Below are positions 20,906 through 23,550 of a stretch of DNA of 23,550 nucleotides, in pieces. A program made the position numbers and the translations under genes. Source of the stretch: DASQWP01 sp050697555. Lineage in GTDB: Bacteria > Actinomycetota > Thermoleophilia > Gaiellales > Gaiellaceae. The notes beneath the pieces were generated by a model that was not told where the DNA came from, did no database searches, and was given only the letters and a program-made list of their open reading frames with translations. The stretch's first letter is position 1; the number at the start of each line of letters is the position of its first letter. The stretch lies in the NCBI GenBank assembly GCA_050697555.1, contig JBOHAD010000038.1:1-23550 (forward strand). Reading direction: 5' to 3'.

Positions 20906-21177
20906 TGGATCTCGGCGAAGAAGACCTTGAAGGGCAGACCCATCTCCACCGCGTCGGCGGCGGTCTTGTTGAGCCCCTCGCCCGCGGCCTTGAACGCATC
21001 TCGATCGGCGAACTCGTACTCGAAGTAGTAGGCGTACTCTGGCTGGCCTTCCGGCGAGCCGAAGATCCTTCCGTGCCGGATTGTGGCCGCCGGCACCTCG
21101 CGCCGCGAGAGCTCGACGTGCTGCTCGTAACGCTCGACGTCCGGCGCCTGCGAATAGAGCACGAAAACCCTGACCAT
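20902..21177 (-). CDS. EthD-family small ferredoxin-fold protein
   Basis: 91 residues with the dimeric alpha/beta-barrel plan of EthD proteins: VRVFVLYSQAPDVERYEQHVE, a central strand IRHGRIFG, YAYYFEYEFADRDAF and a helix with the GLNKTAADA segment, ending in the strand PFKVFFAEI. EthD-like proteins accompany degradative oxygenases or aromatic pathways and some catalyse small steps; for most, including this one, the role is unknown. A strong CAGGAGGAGCC ribosome binding site lies right before the ATG at 21177, making this the first gene of the three-gene set. The next gene starts inside its stop codon. Confidence 0.75.
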   Translation of the reverse strand: MVRVFVLYSQAPDVERYEQHVELSRREVPAATIRHGRIFGSPEGQPEYAYYFEYEFADRDAFKAAGEGLNKTAADAVEMGLPFKVFFAEIQ

Positions 21178-21224
21178 GGCTCCTCCTGGTCGCTTGGCGA
21201 AGGGCCGGAGGATGCTAATGGCTT

Positions 21225-21683
21225 ATGCTCGGCGCCGTGTCGGCGAGCTCTGTGGCGGTCATGCTGTCGCTCGTGGCCGGGGTCGCCGGCTCGATCCAGG
21301 TCGCGGTCAGCGGCACCTTCGGGCGCCGGATCGGGGTGCTCGAGGCGACGGCGTTCGGCGCAATCGTCGGCTGCCTGATCGTCGTGGCGGCGACGATGAT
21401 CGCCGGCCGCGGCTTCGCCGGCATCGCCTCGGGCCTGCGCGAGCCCCCATGGCTCTGGTTGAACGGCGTCATGGGCGCCATCGTGGTCACGACGATCACG
21501 TTCACGGCGCCGCGCATCGGCACCTTCGCCACGATTGGACTGCTCATCGCCGGCCAGCTCTTCATGGGCGTCGTGATCGACGCCTTCGGGCTCTTCGGGC
21601 TGGAGCGAATACCGATCAGCTTGCCGCGCGTCGGGGGGCTCGTCCTCCTCGCGGCGGGCGCGCTCCTGGTGCTCGACCGCTAA
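21225..21683 (+). CDS. YdcZ/DUF606-family membrane protein (DMT superfamily)
   Basis: 152 residues, four to five membrane helices (about 7-27, 38-58, 72-92, 98-118 and 130-149). The pattern SLVAGVAGSIQVAVSGTFGRRIGVLEATAFGAIVG, broken up here, with the later GVMGAIVVTTITFTAPRIGTFATIGLLIAGQL, is that of the DUF606/YdcZ half-size relatives of drug/metabolite transporters, which probably work as dimers. Substrate unknown. The ATG at 21225 follows GGAGGAT with 11-nt spacing; a GTG four codons on is possible. It is divergent from the EthD gene (47-nt gap) and convergent with the aldehyde dehydrogenase gene. Confidence 0.85.
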   Translation: MLGAVSASSVAVMLSLVAGVAGSIQVAVSGTFGRRIGVLEATAFGAIVGCLIVVAATMIAGRGFAGIASGLREPPWLWLNGVMGAIVVTTITFTAPRIGTFATIGLLIAGQLFMGVVIDAFGLFGLERIPISLPRVGGLVLLAAGALLVLDR

Positions 21684-21767
21684 ATGATTGATCGAAAATT
21701 GACCGGAAACCGTGGCACCGCCGGATGACGCCCGTGACGCGTCGCCTGATACCACGCTCGTTCCTCA

Positions 21768-21788
21768 CCCGTACCTTCCAGGTACGGG
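21768..21788. terminator. Hairpin between convergent genes
   Basis: CCCGTACCT and AGGTACGGG form a perfect 9-bp stem with a 3-nt loop in the 175-nt gap between the convergent stop codons at 21683 and 21859. No T-run on either side. Likely a shared terminator. Confidence 0.6.
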
Positions 21789-21858
21789 CTGCGGATGATC
21801 GCGGCCTCAGGCTCGGTCACGGACGCCCCCGCCGGCACCACACTTCCCGATCAGCCAT

Positions 21859-23331
21859 CTAGATCCCGAACGGGTTGAAGGCCTTCGGGCTCGTGGAGAC
21901 GAGGACGGCCTTCGTCTCCAGGTAGAGGTCGAGCGTCTCGATGCCGAGCTCGCGGCCGAAGCCCGACTGCTTGTAGCCGCCGAAGGGGATCCCCGGGAAC
22001 GCCGTGTAGGGCGTGTTGACCCCGATCATCCCCGCCTTGATCCGCCGGGCGAGGCGGTGGCCGCGCGCCGGGTCGCCGGTCCAGACGGTGGCGAAGAGCC
22101 CGTAGCGGACGTCGTTGGCGATCGAGACGGCCTCCTTCTCGTCCTCGAACGGCGTGACCGTGACGACCGGGCCGAAGATCTCCTCCTGCGCGACCGTCAT
22201 GCGGCTCTCGACGCCGGCGAGCACGGTCGGCGGGTAGAAGCAGCCGTCACTGTCCCCCGGCTCGCCGCCCGTCACGACTTCGGCGCCCTCTTCGAGACCG
22301 CGCTCGACGAACCCGTGTACACGGCGCCGGTGGGACTCGGAGACGAGCGAACCCATCTGGGTCTCGGGGTCGAGCGGGTCGCCGACCTTCAGGCGCCCGG
22401 CGGCGTCCGCGAAGCCCGCCACGAACTCGTCGTAGAGGCTCCGCTCGACGAGGACGCGCGAGCGCGCCTCGCAGCTCTGCCCCGCCGCGTAGTAGATGGC
22501 CCACACCGAGCTCGGGATCGCGTCCTCCAGGTTCGCGTCGGCGAAGACGAGGTTCGGGCTCTTGCCGCCGAGCTCGAGGGAGATGCGCTTCAGCGGTTCC
22601 GCGGCAAGCCGCATGATCTCGCTCCCGGTCTGAGTGGAGCCCGTGAAGGCGACCTTGTCGATCCCGCCGTGCTTGACGAGGTGCACGCCCGTCGTGGGCC
22701 CGTCGCCGGGCACGATATTGACCGTCCCTGCCGGGAAGCCGACCTCGGAGGCGAGCTCGGCCAGGCGAAGCGCCGTGAGCGGCGTCAGCGGATCCGGCTT
22801 CAGGACGACCGTGCAGCCGGCGGCGAGCGCCGGCGCGAGCTTCCACGTTGCCAGCATGAGCGGGTAGTTCCAGGGGACGATCTGGGCGCAGACGCCGACG
22901 GGCTCCCGCAGCGTGTACGAGAGGAGCGAGCCTCCGATCGGGTTCGAGCGACCGGCGATCGAGGCGATCGCCGAGGCGTAGAAGCGAAAGTTCTCGACGC
23001 CCTGGGCGAGCTCCGCCTTCACCGAGGAGATCGCCTTGCCGAGGTTCCGCACCTCCAGCTCGGCGAGCTCCTTGCGATTGGCCTGGATCGCGTCGGCGAG
23101 GGCGTGCAGAAGCCGGGAGCGCTCGTTGGGGGGCGTCTTGGCCCACGGGCCCTCGAGCGCTGCGCGCGCCGCCGCGACGGCACGGTCGATGTCCGCCGGT
23201 CCCGCGGTCGCGGCCTGCGTCAGAGGCTTCCCGCTGGCCGGCTCCACGAGCTCGCGCATCTCGCCGTCGGCCGGCTCCACGCTCTCACCGTCGATGAAGA
23301 GCCCGAACTCGCGCTCCGTCGCGACCGCCAC
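21859..23331 (-). CDS. NAD(P)-dependent aldehyde dehydrogenase
   Basis: 490 residues, full length for the betaine-aldehyde/general ALDH group. Visible are the cofactor segment VPWNYPLM (N155) with K178 in VLKPDPLTP, the Rossmann glycine motif FTGSTQTG, the general base E253 in LELGGKSP and the nucleophile C287 in GQSCEARSRV. C-terminal IFGPVVTVTPF and PFGGYKQSGFGRELG are typical. It oxidises an aldehyde to the acid; specificity is not readable. The GTG at 23331 starts the usual N-terminus and no better start is near. It lacks the hydratase domain of PaaZ, so it cannot replace it alone. Transcribed alone, divergent from the DUF6220-like gene. Confidence 0.93.
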   Translation of the reverse strand: MAVATEREFGLFIDGESVEPADGEMRELVEPASGKPLTQAATAGPADIDRAVAAARAALEGPWAKTPPNERSRLLHALADAIQANRKELAELEVRNLGKAISSVKAELAQGVENFRFYASAIASIAGRSNPIGGSLLSYTLREPVGVCAQIVPWNYPLMLATWKLAPALAAGCTVVLKPDPLTPLTALRLAELASEVGFPAGTVNIVPGDGPTTGVHLVKHGGIDKVAFTGSTQTGSEIMRLAAEPLKRISLELGGKSPNLVFADANLEDAIPSSVWAIYYAAGQSCEARSRVLVERSLYDEFVAGFADAAGRLKVGDPLDPETQMGSLVSESHRRRVHGFVERGLEEGAEVVTGGEPGDSDGCFYPPTVLAGVESRMTVAQEEIFGPVVTVTPFEDEKEAVSIANDVRYGLFATVWTGDPARGHRLARRIKAGMIGVNTPYTAFPGIPFGGYKQSGFGRELGIETLDLYLETKAVLVSTSPKAFNPFGI

Positions 23332-23384
23332 GCGGGCACGATACCCCTGCCGCCGTCTCCCAGGTCGCCTACAGTCTCGAAGGA

Positions 23385-23550
23385 ATGAGCCAGGCGCGCG
23401 TCATCTACTTCGGTGTCGCTGCCGTCTACCTCGTGGGGGCGGTCGTGCAGTTCTTCCTGGCCGGCCTCGGCGTCTTCGGAGCGTCGAGCTACGACGCGCA
23501 CCGGGCATTCGGCCTCATCCTCGTGCTCGTCACGCTTGTGCTGCTCGTGC
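23385..23550 (+). CDS. DUF6220-like membrane protein, 5' part only
   Basis: The first 55 residues are visible from the ATG at 23385: one hydrophobic helix (about 7-28, VIYFGVAAVYLVGAVVQFF), a short loop ASSYDAHRAFG with a conserved-looking His, and the beginning of a second helix. The pattern of VQFFLAGLGVFG followed by DAHRAxG fits DUF6220 proteins, small four-helix membrane proteins of unknown function. An AGGA precedes the ATG directly. The gene runs off the window end, 53 nt from the start of the divergent aldehyde dehydrogenase. Confidence 0.7.
   Translation, partial: MSQARVIYFGVAAVYLVGAVVQFFLAGLGVFGASSYDAHRAFGLILVLVTLVLLV

Noticed and set aside
17197..21755. Very long open frames on the minus strand (more than 800 codons each) across several genes
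   Set aside because: They run antisense or out of frame to well-supported genes and give Arg/Ala/Pro-rich sequence without motifs, as expected in very GC-rich DNA.
21859..23331. Aldehyde dehydrogenase as PaaZ
   Set aside because: PaaZ is a fusion with a hydratase domain and about 680 residues; this is a 490-residue general ALDH.

Overview
The window is very GC-rich actinobacterial DNA. GTG/TTG starts, 4-14 nt gene overlaps and the gene content (paaABCD, an E1/E2 2-oxoacid dehydrogenase set, a SipW/TasA-type cassette, a DUF6220-like protein) fit a soil or aquatic Actinomycetota member, probably class Thermoleophilia. That class assignment is inferred from gene repertoire, not from a marker gene. 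The sequence comes from a draft scaffold: a 100-N gap (2237-2336) is flanked by the same 127 nt on both sides, and removing 227 nt restores one intact gene.

Layout. (1) 1-2647, minus: small membrane protein, alkaline-phosphatase-fold phosphodiesterase and pcm (cut by the window start), all overlapping like an operon. (2) 2637-3980, plus: Clp-fold SDH-family serine protease and a thioredoxin-fold protein without its cysteine pair, closed by a hairpin. (3) 4050-5185, minus: two exported CHRD-domain proteins in tandem. (4) 5241-9188, minus: E2, E1-beta and E1-alpha of a branched-chain-type 2-oxoacid dehydrogenase behind a diacylglycerol-kinase-family lipid kinase. (5) 9256-9708, minus: small exported protein made of two near-identical modules. 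(6) 9836-12820: a TetR repressor divergent from paaABCD, with a perfect match to the published Thermus PaaR operator between them. PaaE, the epoxidase reductase, is not in the window. (7) 13012-16102, plus: TasA/camelysin-like protein, SipW-type signal peptidase, a large exported fibronectin-III/Ig-like protein and a further small exported protein, together a plausible dedicated surface-fibre or matrix cassette. (8) 16165-17518, plus: a membrane protein with a coiled coil and a double zinc ribbon, plus a lipoprotein, behind an AT-rich palindromic promoter. (9) 17523-21177: PaaG-like isomerase (minus), an HtrA-type protease without export signal (plus), then a coupled minus-strand set of EthD-like protein and two crotonases. 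(10) 21225-23550: YdcZ-type membrane protein, an aldehyde dehydrogenase and the start of a DUF6220-like membrane protein.

Functionally, the epoxidase subunits, the PaaG-like isomerase, the crotonases and the aldehyde dehydrogenase suggest aromatic acid breakdown by CoA thioesters, and the 2-oxoacid dehydrogenase adds branched-chain acid oxidation. The SipW cassette is a separate cell-surface module. No tRNA, rRNA, CRISPR array, transposase, phage gene or origin was seen. No gene-free stretch exceeds 300 bases; the longest (12821-13011) holds three small repeats or hairpins.
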